Assembly: GCF_051401765.1 (NCBI RefSeq)
Contig: NW_027480450.1
Location: 868,001 to 932,000 of the forward strand
Source of the DNA: Calliopsis andreniformis
Lineage: Eukaryota > Arthropoda > Insecta > Hymenoptera > Andrenidae
Reading direction: 5' to 3'
Length of the DNA: 64,000 bases
The translations under genes and the position numbers were made by a program. Below, in pieces: positions 1-11,667 of the stretch (its first letter is position 1; every line of letters begins with the position of its first letter). The notes beneath the pieces were generated by a model. The model made no database searches. It was given only the letters and a program-made list of their open reading frames with translations, and was not told the origin of the DNA.

Positions 1-1330
1 TTCAATCCTCAATCCTCAATCCTCAATCCTCCATCCTCAATCCTCAAACGTTAATCCTCAATCCTCAATCCTCAATCCTCAATCCTCAGTCCTCAATCCT
101 CAATCCTCAATCCTCAATCTTCGATCCTCTATCCTCAATGCTCAATCCTCCATCCTCAATGCTCAAACGTTAATCCTCAATCCTCAATCCTCAATCCTCA
201 ATCCTCAATCCTCAATCCTTAATCTTCAATCCTCAATACTCAATCTTCAATCCTCAATCCTCAAACCTCAATCCTGAATACTGAATCCTGAGTCCTAAAA
301 CCTCAATCCTCAACCCTCAGTCATCATCCTCCATCATCAATCCTCAATCCTCAACTCTCAACCTTCAGTCCTCAACCGCCAAACCTCAATCTTCAATCCT
401 CAATCCTCAATCCTCAAACGTCAATCCTCAGTCCTAAAACCTCAATCCTCCATCTTCAATACTACAATCCTCAATCCCCAATCCTCAAACGTAATTCCTC
501 AATCCTCAATCCTCAATCCTCAGTCCTCGTACTCAATCCTCAACACTCAATCCTCTATCCTCAATCTTCAATCATCAATACACAACCTTCAATCCTCAAT
601 CCTCAATCCTCAATCCTCAGTCCTCAATCTACAATGCTCAATCCTCAACCCTGAGTCCTCAATCCTCAATATTCAACACACAGACCTCAACCATCAATCC
701 TCAATACTCAGCCATCAATCGTCAATACTCAGTCCCCGATCCTCAATCTTCATTCCTCAAACCTCAATCCTCAATCCTCAATCCTCAATCTTCAATCCTC
801 AATACTCAATCTCCAATCCTCAATCCTCAAACATCAATCATCAATCCTCAGTCCTCAAACCTCAATCCTCAACTCTCAGTCCTCATCCTCAATCTTCAAT
901 CCTCAATCCTCAACCCTCAATACTCAATCTTCAATCCTCAATCCTCAATCCTCAATACTCAATCCTCAATCCTCAACCGTCAATACCCAATACTCAATCT
1001 TCAATCCTCAATCCTCAATCCTCAATCCTCAATCCTAATTCCTCAATCTTCAATCCTCAATACTCAATCTTCAATCCTCAATCCTCAAACCTCAATCCTG
1101 AATCCTGAGTCCTGAAACCTCAATCATCAAACCTCAGTCCTCATCCTCCATCATCAATCCTCAATCCTCAACTCTCAACCTTCAGTCCTCAATCGCCAAA
1201 CCTCAATCTTCAATCCTCAATCCTCAATCCTCAAACGCCAATCCTCAGTCCTAAATCCTCAACCCTCAATCCTCAATCCTCAGTGCTCAACACTCAATCC
1301 TCAAACCTCAGTCCTGAATCGCCAAACCTC
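1..1330. repeat. Left-edge satellite segment, copy of the 3.0-4.7 kb region
   Basis: This interval has no gene. From about 710 to 1,335 it matches 4,100-4,725 at a constant offset of 3,390; for example, the GTCAATACTCAGTCCCCGAT variant run starts at 721 and at 4,111. About 530-690 resembles 3,010-3,190 at a different offset, so it is a shortened or internally deleted relative of that region. A decayed module C, without its ATG, lies near 435-500. Similarity at the 3,390 offset ends near 1,335, where the large 10,338-offset duplication begins. Confidence 0.8.
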
Positions 1331-2058
1331 AATCATCAATCCTCAATCCTCCATCCTCAATCCTCAAACGTTAATCCTCAACCCTCAATCCTCAATCCTC
1401 AATCCTCAGTCCTCAATCCTCAGTCCCCAATCCTCAGACTTCAATCCTCAATCCTCTATACTCAGTCCTCGACGCACAGTCCCCAATCCTCTATCCGTAA
1501 TGATAAAACCTCAATCCTCCATCTTCAATACTACAATCCTCAATCCCCAATCCTCAAACGTCATTCCTCAATCCACAATCCTCAATCCTCAATCCTCAGT
1601 CGTCAAACCTCAATCCTCAACCCTCAGTCCTCATCCTCTATCCTTTATCCTCTGTCCTCAGTCCTCAACCCTCAATCCTCGATTCTCAATTCTCAATACT
1701 CAATCTCCAATCCTCAATCCTCAATCCTCAATCCACAATCCTCAACCCTCAATATTCTATCCTCAATCCCCAATCCTCAATATTCAAACCTCAATCCTCA
1801 ATCCTCAATCCTTAATCTTCAATCCTCAATACTCAATCTTCAATCCTCAATCCTCAAACCTCAATCCTGAATCCTGAATCCTGAGTCCTGAAACCTCAAT
1901 CCTCAACCCTCAGTCCTCATCCTCCATCATCAATCCTCCATCCTCAACTCTCAACCTTCAGTCCTCAATCGCCAAACCTCTATCTTCAATCCTCAATCCT
2001 CAATCCTCAAACGTCAATCCTCAGTCCTAAATCCTCAATCCTCAATCCTCAATCCTCA

Positions 2059-4428
2059 GTGCTCAACACTCAATCCTCAAACCTCAGTCCTCAATCCTCA
2101 ATACTCAATCCTCAATCCTCAGTCATCAATCAACAATACTCCATCTTCAATCCTCAATCCTCAATCCTCAAGCCTCAATCCTCAATCCTCAATCCTCAAT
2201 CTTCAACCCCCAATCCTCAATCCTCAATCCCCCATCCTCAATCCTCAAACGTTAATCCTCAATCCTCAATCCTCATTCCTCAATCCTCAATCCTCAATCC
2301 TCAATCCTCCGTCCTCAATCCGCAAACGTTAATCCTCAATCCTCAATCCTCAATGCTCAATCCTCAGTCCTCAATCCTCAGTCCCCAATCCTCAGACTTC
2401 AATCTTCAATCCTCAACACTCAGTCCTCGAAGCTCAGTCCCCAATCCTCTATCCTTAATAATAAAACCTCAATCCTCCATCTTCAATACTACAATCCTCA
2501 ATCCCCAATCCTCAAACGTCATTCCTCAATCCACAATCCTCAGTCCTCAATCCTCAGTCGTCAAACCTCAATCCTCAACCCTCAGTCCTCATCCTCTACC
2601 CTCTATCCTCTGTCCTCAATCATCAATCCTCAACCCTCAATCTTCAATTCTCAACACTCAATCTCCAATCCTCAATCCTCAATCCTCAATCCTCAATCCT
2701 CAATCCTCAGTCATCAATCCTCAATACTCTATCTTCAATCCTGAATCCTCGATCCTCAATCCTCAATCCTCAATCCTCAATCCTCAATCCTCAATCCTCA
2801 ATCCTCAATCCTCAATCCTCAATCCTCAGTGCTCAACACTCAATCCTCAAACCTCAGCCCTCAATCCTCTATCCTCAATCCTCAATCCTCAGTCATCAAT
2901 CCTCAATACTCTATCATCAATCCTGAATCCTCGATCCTCAATCCTCAATCCTCAATCCTCAATCCTCAATCCTCAATCCTCAATCCTCAATCCTCAATCC
3001 TCAATCCTCAGTCCTCGTACTCAATCCTCAACACTCAATCCTCAATCCTCAATCTTCAATCATCAATACACAACCTTCAATCCTCAATCCTCAATCCTCA
3101 ATCCTCAGTCCTCAATCTACAATGCTCAATCCTCAACCCTGAGTCCTCAATCCTCAATATTCAACACACAGACCTCAACCATCAATCCTCAATACTCAAC
3201 CATCAATCCCCAATTCTCAATTCTCAATCTTCAATCCTCAACCCTCAATCCTCAATCCTCAATCCTCAATCCTTTGCCCTCAATCTTCAATCCTCAATAC
3301 TCAATCTCCAATCCTCAATCCTCAATCCTCAATCCACAATCTTCAGTCCTCAATACTCAATCTTCAATCCTCAATCCTCAATCCTCAATCCTCAATCCTC
3401 AGTCCTCAATCTACAATGCTCAATCCACAACCCTGAGTCCTCAATCCTCAATATTCAACACACAGACCTCAACCATCAATCCTCAATACTCAACCATCAA
3501 TCCCCAATTCTCAATTCTCAATCTTCAATCCTCAACCCTCAATCCTCAATCCTCAATCCTCAATCCTCAATCCTCAGTCCTCAATCCTCAATCCCCAATC
3601 CTCAGACTTCAATCCTCAATCCTCAACACACAGTCCTCGACGCTCAGTCCCCAATCCTCTATCCTTAATGACAAAACATTCAATCCTACATCTTCTATAC
3701 TACAATCCTCAATCCCCAATCCTCAAACGTCATTCCTCAATCCAGAATCCTCAATCCTCAATCCGCAGTCGTCAAACCTCAATCCTCAACCCTCAGTCCT
3801 CATCCTCTACACTCTATCCTCTGTCCTCAATCATCAATCCTCAATCCTCAATCTTCAATTCTCAATACTCAATCTCCATCCTCAATCCTCAATCCTCAAT
3901 TCTCAATCCTCAATCCTCAATCCCCAATCATCGATCCTCAATCCCCAACCCTCAATCTTCAATCCTGAATCCTCAATCCTCAGTACTCAATCCTCAATCC
4001 TCAACTCTCAGTCCTCGTCCTCAATCCTCAACACTCAATCCTCAATCCTCAACCTTCAATACCCAATACTCAATCTTCAATCCCCAATCCTCAATCCTCA
4101 ATCCTCAATCGTCAATACTCAGTCCCCGATCCTCAATCTTCATTCCTCAAACCTCAATCCTCAATCCTCAACCCTCAATCTTCAATCCTCAATACTCAAT
4201 CTCCAATCCTCAATCCTCAAACATCAATCATCAATCCTCAGTCCTCAAACCTCAATCCTCAACTCTCAGTCCTCATCCTCAATCTTCAATCCTCAATCCT
4301 CAACCCTCAATACTCAATCTTCAATCCTCAAACCTCAATCCTCAATACTCAATCCTCAATCCTCAACCGTCAATACCCAATACTCAATCTTCAATCCTCA
4401 ATCCTCAATCCTCAATCCTCAATCCTAA
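2059..4428 (+). other. Longest satellite open frame (789 codons), probably non-coding
   Basis: The frame opens at an ATG made by one C-to-G change in CAATCCTC and closes at the TAA of an AATCCTAATTCC variant. The translation is almost only S-S-I-L-N-P-Q with scattered substitutions. The + frames 2,829-3,668 and 3,668-4,498 overlap it and give the same heptapeptide, as expected when a 7-base repeat is read in any frame. I see no start context, splice signal, domain, signal peptide or codon preference separate from the repeat. A near-identical frame lies at 12,397-14,766 in the duplicated block. I infer a by-product of a stop-free repeat, not a gene. Confidence 0.85.
3105..3565. repeat. Local direct duplication, 294-base spacing
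   Basis: A run of about 160 bases beginning AGTCCTCAATCTACAATGCT occurs at 3,105 and again at 3,399. It includes an AATATTCAACACACAGACC stretch and a double CAATTCTCAATTCTCAAT-like stretch. The spacing is 294 bases, exactly 42 heptamers. The second copy has CAATCCACAACCC where the first has CAATCCTCAACCC. The pair is carried into block I copy 2 at about 13,443 and 13,737. Single relatives lie near 24,055, 26,585, 49,110, 51,584, 58,615, 61,125 and 62,725. Confidence 0.85.
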
Positions 4429-6883
4429 TTCCTCAATCTTCAATCCTCAATACTCAATCTTCAATCCTCAATCCTCAAACCTCAATCCTGAATCCTGAGT
4501 CCAGAAACCTCAATCATCAAACCTCAGTCCTCATCCTCCATCATCAATCCTCAATCCTCAACTCTCAACCTTCAGTCCTCAATCGCCAAACCTCAATCTT
4601 CAATCCTCAATCCTCAATCCTCAAACGTCAATCCTCAGTCCTAAATCCTCAATCCTCAATCCTCAATCCTCAGTGCTCAACACTCAATCCTCAAACCTCA
4701 GTCCTGAATCGCCAAACCTCAATCTTCAATCCTCAATCCTCAATCCTCAAACGTCAATCCTCAGTCCTAAATCCTCAATCCCCAATCCTCAATCCTCAGT
4801 GCTCAACACTCAATCCTCAAACCTCAGTCCTCATTCCTCAATCCTCAATCCTCAATCCTCAGTCATCAATCCTCAATACTCTATCTTCTATCCTCAATCC
4901 TCAATCCTCAATCCTCAATCCTCAATCCTCAATCCTCAATCCTCAATCTTCAATCCTCAATCCTCAATCCTCAATCCTCCATCCTCAATCCTCAAACGTT
5001 AATCCTCAACCCTCAATCCTCAATCCTCAATCCTCAGTCCTCAATCCTCAGTCCCCAATCCTCAGACTTCAATCCTCAATCCTCTATACTCAGTCCTCGA
5101 CGCACAGTCCCCAATCCTCTATCCTTAATGATAAAACCTCAATCCTCCATCTTCAATACTACAATCCTCAATCCCCAATCCTCAAACGTCATTCCTCAAT
5201 CTACAATCCTCAATCCTCAATCCTCAGTCGTCAAACCTCAATCCTCAACCCTCAGTCCTCATCCTCTATCCTTTATCCTCTGTCCTCAGTCCTCAACCCT
5301 CAATCCTCGATTTTCAATTCTCAATACTCAATCTCCAATCCTCAATCCTCAATCCTCAATCCACAATCCTCAACCCTCAATATTCTATCCTCAATCCCCA
5401 ATCCTCAATATTCAAACCTCAATCCTCAATCCTCAATCCTTAATCTTCAATCCTCAATACTCAATCTTCAATCCTCAATCCTCAAACCTCAATCCTGAAT
5501 CCTGAATCCTGAGTCCTGAAACCTCAATCCTCAACCCTCAGTCCTCATCCTCCATCATCAATCCTCCATCCTCAACTCTCAACCTTCAGTCCTCAATCGC
5601 CAAACCTCTATCTTCAATCCTCAATCCTCAATCCTCAAACGTCAATCCTCAGTCCTAAATCCTCAATCCTCAATCCTCAATCCTCAGTGCTCAACACTCA
5701 ATCCTCAAACCTCAGTCCTCAATCCTCAATACTCAATCCTCAATCCTCAGTCATCAATCCACAATACTCTATCTTCAATCCTCAATCCTCAATCCTCAAG
5801 CCTCAATCCTCAATCCTCAATCCTCAATCTTCAACCCCCAATCCTCAATCCTCAATCCTCCATCCTCAATCCTCAAACGTTAATCCTCAATCCTCAATCC
5901 TCAATCCTCAATCCTCCGTCCTCAATCCTCAAACGTTAATCCTCAATCCTCAATCCTCAATGCTCAATCCTCAGTCCTCAATCCTCAGTCCCCAATCCTC
6001 AGACTTCAATCTTCAATCCTCAACACTCAGTCCTCGAAGCTCAGTCCCCAATCCTCTATCCTTAATAATAAAACCTCAATCCTCCATCTTCAATACTACA
6101 ATCCTCAATCCCCAATCCTCAAACGTCATTCCTCAATCCACAATCCTCAATCCTCAATCCTCAGTCGACAAACCTCAATCCTCAACCCTCAGTCCTCATC
6201 CTCTATCCTTTATCCTCTGTCCTCAGTCCTCAACCCTCAATCCTCAACCTTCAATTCTCAATACTCAATCTCCAATCCTCAATCCTCAATCCTCAATCCA
6301 CAATCCTCAACCCTCAATCTTCGATCCTCAATCCCCAATCCTCAATATTCAAACCTCAATCCTCAATCCTCAATCCTCAATCCTCAATCCTCAATCCTCA
6401 ATCCTCAATCCTCAGTCCTCGTCCTCAATCCTCAACACTCAATCCACAATCCTCAATCTTCAATCATCAATACACAACCTTCAATCCTCAATCCTCAATC
6501 CTCAATCCTCAATCCTCAATCCTCAATCATCAATCCTCAATCCTCAATCGTCAAGCCTCAATCCCCAATCCTCAATCTTCAATCCTCAATCCTCAATCCA
6601 CAATCCTCAATCCTCAGTCATCAATCCTCAATCCTGAGCGCTCAATCTTCAATCCTCAAAACTCAATCTCCAATCCTCAATCCTCAATCCTCAATCGTCA
6701 ATCTTCAGTCCTCAATACTCAATCCTCAATCTTCAATCCTCAATACTCAATATTCAATCCTCCATCCTCAATCATCAATCCTCAACCCTCAATCTCCAAT
6801 AGTCAATCCTCAATCCTCTATCCTGAATCCTCAATATTCATGCCACAACCCTCAACCATTAATCCTCAATACTCAATACTCAA

Positions 6884-6911
6884 TAGAATATCCTGAATTC
6901 TCAGGATTCTA
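6884..6911. repeat. Imperfect hairpin in module A (copy 1)
   Basis: TAGAAT (6,884-6,889) pairs with ATTCTA (6,906-6,911). CCTGA (6,892-6,896) pairs with TCAGG (6,901-6,905). There is a two-base AT bulge on the left arm and an ATTC loop. The loop overlaps a GAATTC (EcoRI) site at 6,895. This inverted repeat cannot be produced by the 7-mer alone. Confidence 0.85.
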
Positions 6912-7410
6912 TACTGAATCCACAATACTCAATCATCAAATCTCAATCCCCAGACATCAATTCTCAACACTCAATCCGCAAACAACAGTCCTCAATCTTC
7001 AATCCTCAATCCTAAATCCTCAATCCTCAAACGTCAATCCTCAATCCTCTATCCTCAATACTCAATCCACAATCCTCAGTCCTCAAACCTCAATCCTCAA
7101 CCCTCAATCTTCAATCCTCAATACTCAATCTTCAAGCCTCAATCCTCAGTCCTCAATCCTCAATCCTCAATCCTCAATCCTCGGCGCTCAATCCTCAATC
7201 TTCAACCCTCAATCCCCAATCCTCAATCTTCAATCCTTAATCCACAATCCTCAATCCTCAGTCCTCAATCCTCCACCCTCAATCCTCAATCCTCAATCAC
7301 CAATACACAATCCTCAATCCTCAATCCTGAGTCCTCAATATTCATTCCACAACCTTCAGCCATCAATCCTCAATACTCAACCATCAATACTCAATTCCCA
7401 ATACTCAATA

Positions 7411-7520
7411 GAATATCCTGTATTCTCAGTTTTCGATACTCAATCCACAATATTCAATCTTCAAATCTCAATCCTCAAACATCAATACTCAACACTCAAT
7501 GATCAACCCTCAGTCCACAA
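7411..7520. repeat. Module A variant with decayed hairpin
   Basis: The GAATATCC core at 7,411 is followed by TGTATTCTCAGTTTTCGATA, so the right arm of the hairpin and the GAATTC site are lost. The flanking run (CAATATTCAATCTTCAAATC, then ATCAATACTCAACACTC) matches other A modules. Copies lie at 17,749 and 27,526, and a diverged one at 60,310. Confidence 0.75.
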
Positions 7521-9777
7521 TCTTCAATCCAAAATCCTCAATCCTCAATCCTCAGACGTCAATCCTCAGTCCTAAATCCTCGATCCTCAACCCTCAATCC
7601 TCAGTCCTCAACACTCAATACTCAAACCTCAGTCCTCAATCCCCAACCCTCAATTCTCAATCCTCAGGCCTCAAATCTCAATCCTCAACCCTCTGTCCTC
7701 AATACTCAACCCCCAATCCTCAATCTTCAATCTTCAATCCTCAACACTCAATCCTCAATACTCAACCTTCAATCCTCAATACCCAATCTCCAATTCTAAA
7801 TCCTCAATCCTCAATCCTCAATCCTCAATCCTCAATCTTCAATCCTCAACACTCAATCCTCAATCCTCAGCCTTCAATCCTCAATACCCAATCTCCAATT
7901 CTAAATCCTCAATCCACAGTCCTCAATCCTCTATCCTCAACCCTCAATCTTCGATCCTCTATCCTCAATGCTCAATCCTCCGTCCTCAATGCTCAAACGT
8001 TAATCCTCAATCCTCAATCCTCAATCCTCAATCCTCAGACCAAAATCCTCAATCCCCAATCCTCAGTCTTCAATCCTCAATCCTCAATACTCAGTCCTCG
8101 ACGCTCAGTCACCAATCCTCTATCCTTAATTATCAAACCTCAATCCTCCGTCTTCAATACTACAATCCTCAATCCCCAATCCTCAAACGTCATTCCTCAA
8201 TCCACAATCCTCAATCCTCAATCCTCAGTCGTCAAACCTCAATCCTCAACCCTCAGTCCTCATCCTCTACCCTCTATCCTCTGTCCTCAATCATCGATCC
8301 TCAACAATCAATCTTCAATTCTCAACACTCAATCTCCAATCCTCAATCCTCAATCCTCAATCCTCAATCCTCAGTCCTCAATCCCCAATCATCGATCCTC
8401 AATCCCCAACCCTCAATCTTCAATCCTGAATCCTCAATCCTCAGTACTCAATCCTCAATCCTCAACTCTCAGTCCTCGTCCTCAATCCTCAACACTCAAT
8501 CCTCAATCCTCAACCTTCAATACCCAATACTCAATCTTCAATCCCCAATCCTCAATCCTCAATCCTCAATCCTCAATCCTCAATCGTCAATACTCAGTCC
8601 CCGATCCTCAATCTTCATTCCTCAAACCTCAATCCTCAATCCTCAATCCTCAATCTTCAATCCTCAATACTCAATCTCCAATCCTGAATCCTCAAACATC
8701 AATCATCAATCCTCAGTCCTCAAACCTCAATCCTCAACTCTCAGTCCTCATCCTCAATCTTCAATCTTCAATCCTCAACCCTCAATACTCAATCTTCATC
8801 CTCAATCCACAATCCTCAATACTCAATCCTCAATCCTCAACCGTCAATACCCAATACTCAATCTTCAATCCTCAATCCTCAATCCACAATCCTCAATCCT
8901 AATTCCTCAATCTTCAATCCTCAATACTCAATCTTCAATCCTCAATCCTCAAACCTCAATCCTGAATCCTGAGTCCTGAAACCTCAATCCTCAAACCTCA
9001 GTCCTCATCCTCCATCATCAATCCTCAATCCTCAACTCTCAACCTTCAGTCCTCAATCGCCAAACCTCAATCTTCAATCCTCAATCCTCAATCCTCAAAC
9101 GTCAATCCTCTATCCTCAATCCTCAATCCTCAATCCTCAATCCTCAATCCTCAATCCTCAATCCTCCGTCCTCAATCCTCAAACGTTAATCCTCAATCCT
9201 CAATCCTCAATGCTCAATCCTCAGTCCTCAATCCTCAGTCCCCAATCCTCAGACTTCAATCTTCAATCCTCAACACTCAGTCCTCGAAGCTCAGTCCCCA
9301 ATCTTCTATCCTTAATGATAAAACCTCGATCTTCCATCTTCAATACTACAGTCCTCAATCCCCAATCCTCAAACGTCATTCCTCAATACACAATCCTCAA
9401 TCCTCAATCCTCAGTCGTCAAACCTCAATCCTCAACCCTCAGTCCTCATCCTCTATCCTTTATCCTCTGTCCTCAGTCCTCAACCCTCAACCCTCGACAT
9501 TCTATTCTCAATACTCAATCTCCAATCCTCAATCCTCAATACTCAATCCACAATCCTCAACCCTCAATATTCAATCCTCAATCCCCAATCCTCAATATTC
9601 AAACCTCAATCCTCAATCCTCAATCCTCAACCCTCAATCCTCAATCCTCAATCCTCAGTCCTCGTACTCAAGCCTCAACACTCAATCCTCAATCCTGAAT
9701 CTTCAATCATCAATACACAACCCTCAGTCCTCAATCCTCAATCCTCAATCCTCAGTCCTCAATCCTCAATCCTCAAT

Positions 9778-11667
9778 ACTCAATCTCCCATCCTCAATAC
9801 TCAATATCCAATCCTCAATCCTCAATCCTCAATCCACAATCCTCAACCCTCAATCTTCAATCCTCAATCCACAATCCTCAATATTCAAACCTCAATCCTC
9901 AATCCTCAATCCTCAACCCTCAATCCTCAATCCTCAATCCTCAATCCTCAATCCTCAATCTTCAATCCTCAATCCTCAATCCTCAATCCTCCATCCTCAA
10001 TCCTCAAACGTTAATCCTCAACCCTCAATCCTCAATCCTCAATCCTCAGTCCTCAATCCTCAGTCCCCAATCCTCAGACTTCAATCCTCAATCCTCTATA
10101 CTCAGTCCTCGACGCACAGTCCCCTATCCTCTATCCTTAATGATAAAACCTCAATCCTCCATCTTCAATACTACAATCCTCAATCCCCAATCCTCAAACG
10201 TCATTCCTCAATCCACAATCCTCAATCCTCAATCCTCAGTCGTCAAACCTCAATCCTCAACCCTCAGTCCTCATCCTCTATCCTTTATCCTCTGTCCTCA
10301 GTCCTCAACCCTCAATCCTCGATTTTCAATTCTCAATACTCAATCTCCAATCCTCAATCGTCAATCCTCAATCCACAATCCTCAACCCTCAATATTCAAT
10401 CCTCAATCCCCAATCCTCAATATTCAAACCTCAATCCTCAATCCTCAATCCTTAATCTTCAATCCTCAATACTCAATCTTCAATCCTCAATCCTCAAACC
10501 TCAATCCTGAATCCTGAATCCTGAGTCCTGAAACCTCAATCCTCAACCCTCAGTCCTCATCCTCCATCATCAATCCTCCATCCTCAACTCTCAACCTTCA
10601 GTCCTCAATCGCCAAACCTCTATCTTCAATCCTCAATCCTCAATCCTCAAACGTCAATCCTCAGTCCTAAATCCTCAATACTCAATCCTCAATCCTCAGT
10701 CATCAATCCACTATACTCTATCTTCAATCCTCAATCCTCAATCCTCAAGCCTCAATCCTCAATCCTCAATCCTCAATCTTCAACCCCAATCCTCAATCCT
10801 CAATCCTCCATCCTCAATCCTCAAACGTTAATCCTCAATCCTCAATCCTCAATCCTCAATCCTCAATCCTCAATCCTCAATCCTCCGTCCTCAATCATCA
10901 AACGTTAATCCTCAATCCTCAATCCTCAATGCTCAATCCTCAGTCCTCAATCCTCAGTCCCCAATCCTCAGACTTCAATCTTCAATCCTCAACACTCAGT
11001 CCTCGAAGCTCAGTCCCCAATCCTCTATCCTTAATGATAAAACCTCGATCTTCCATCTTCAATACTACAGTCCTCAATCCCCAATCCTCAAACGTCATTC
11101 CTCAATACACAATCCTCAATCCTCAATCCTCAGTCGTCAAACCTCAATCCTCAACCCTCAGTCCTCATCCTCTATCCTTTATCCTCTGTCCTCAGTCCTC
11201 AACCCTCAACCCTCGACATTCTATTCTCAATACTCAATCTCCAATCCTCAATCCTCAATACTCAATCCACAATCCTCAATCCCCAATCCTCAATATTCAA
11301 ACCTCAATCCTCAATCCTCAATCCTCAACCCTCAATCCTCAATCCTCAATCCTCAGTCCTCGTACTCAAGCCTCAACACTCAATCCTCAATCCTGAATCT
11401 TCAATCATCAATACACAACCCTCAGTCCTCAATCCTCAATCCTCAATCCTCAGTCCTCAATCCTCAATCCTCAATACTCAATCTCCCATCCTCAATACTC
11501 AATCTCCAATCCTCAATCCTCAATCCTCAATCCACAATCCTCAACCCTCAATCTTCAATCCTCAATCCACAATCCTCAATATTCAAACCTCAATCCTCAA
11601 TCCTCAATCCTCAACCCTCAATCCTCAATCCTCAATCCTCAATCCTCAATCCTCAATCTTCAATCCT
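9778..11667. repeat. 1.7-kb higher-order units between the block I copies
   Basis: This gene-free interval separates the two copies of block I. It continues a 1.7-kb higher-order unit whose phase marker (CAATGCTCAATCCTCAGTCC, then a CGAAGCTCAG variant) falls at 9,210 and 10,929, 1,719 bases apart. The second unit lacks 21 bases (three heptamers) near 11,278 relative to the first, giving 1,698-base spacing after that (C modules at 10,140 and 11,838). C modules are at 10,140 and about 11,035. The stretch 10,862-11,660 recurs at offset 9,234 from about 20,096. Confidence 0.85.

Larger units (their letters stand above)
6620..8340. repeat. Sub-block found three times, copy 1
   Basis: This part of block I also occurs at 16,958-18,678 (offset 10,338) and at 26,735-28,430 (offset 20,115, falling to 20,094 after a 21-base loss near 27,915). 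It starts with the distinctive CCTGAGCGCTCAATCTTC, at 6,633 here. It carries two A modules 525 bases apart (6,886 and 7,411) and a C module near 8,127. A shorter, more diverged relative of 7,290-7,860 lies at about 60,190-60,690. Confidence 0.9.
1330..9777. repeat. Large segmental repeat block I, copy 1 (about 8.4 kb)
   Basis: This block matches 11,668-20,115 at a constant offset of 10,338. The correspondence holds at many landmarks: 1,500/11,838; 2,059/12,397; 3,668/14,006; 5,687/16,025; 6,886/17,224; 7,411/17,749; 9,210/19,548. I noticed about a dozen single-base differences and no net length change. A private variant CCGTAATG (elsewhere CCTTAATG) at about 1,495 recurs only in the partner copy. 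The right edge is near 9,777, where ACT replaces CCT and similarity is lost. The block holds C modules at about 1,500, 2,458, 3,668, 5,128, 6,064, 8,127 and 9,316, and A modules at 6,886 and 7,411. Confidence 0.92.

Noticed and set aside
6884..6911. Rho-independent terminator at the hairpin
   Set aside because: The stem is AT-rich with a bulge and has no following T run. The setting is a eukaryotic-type satellite without genes.
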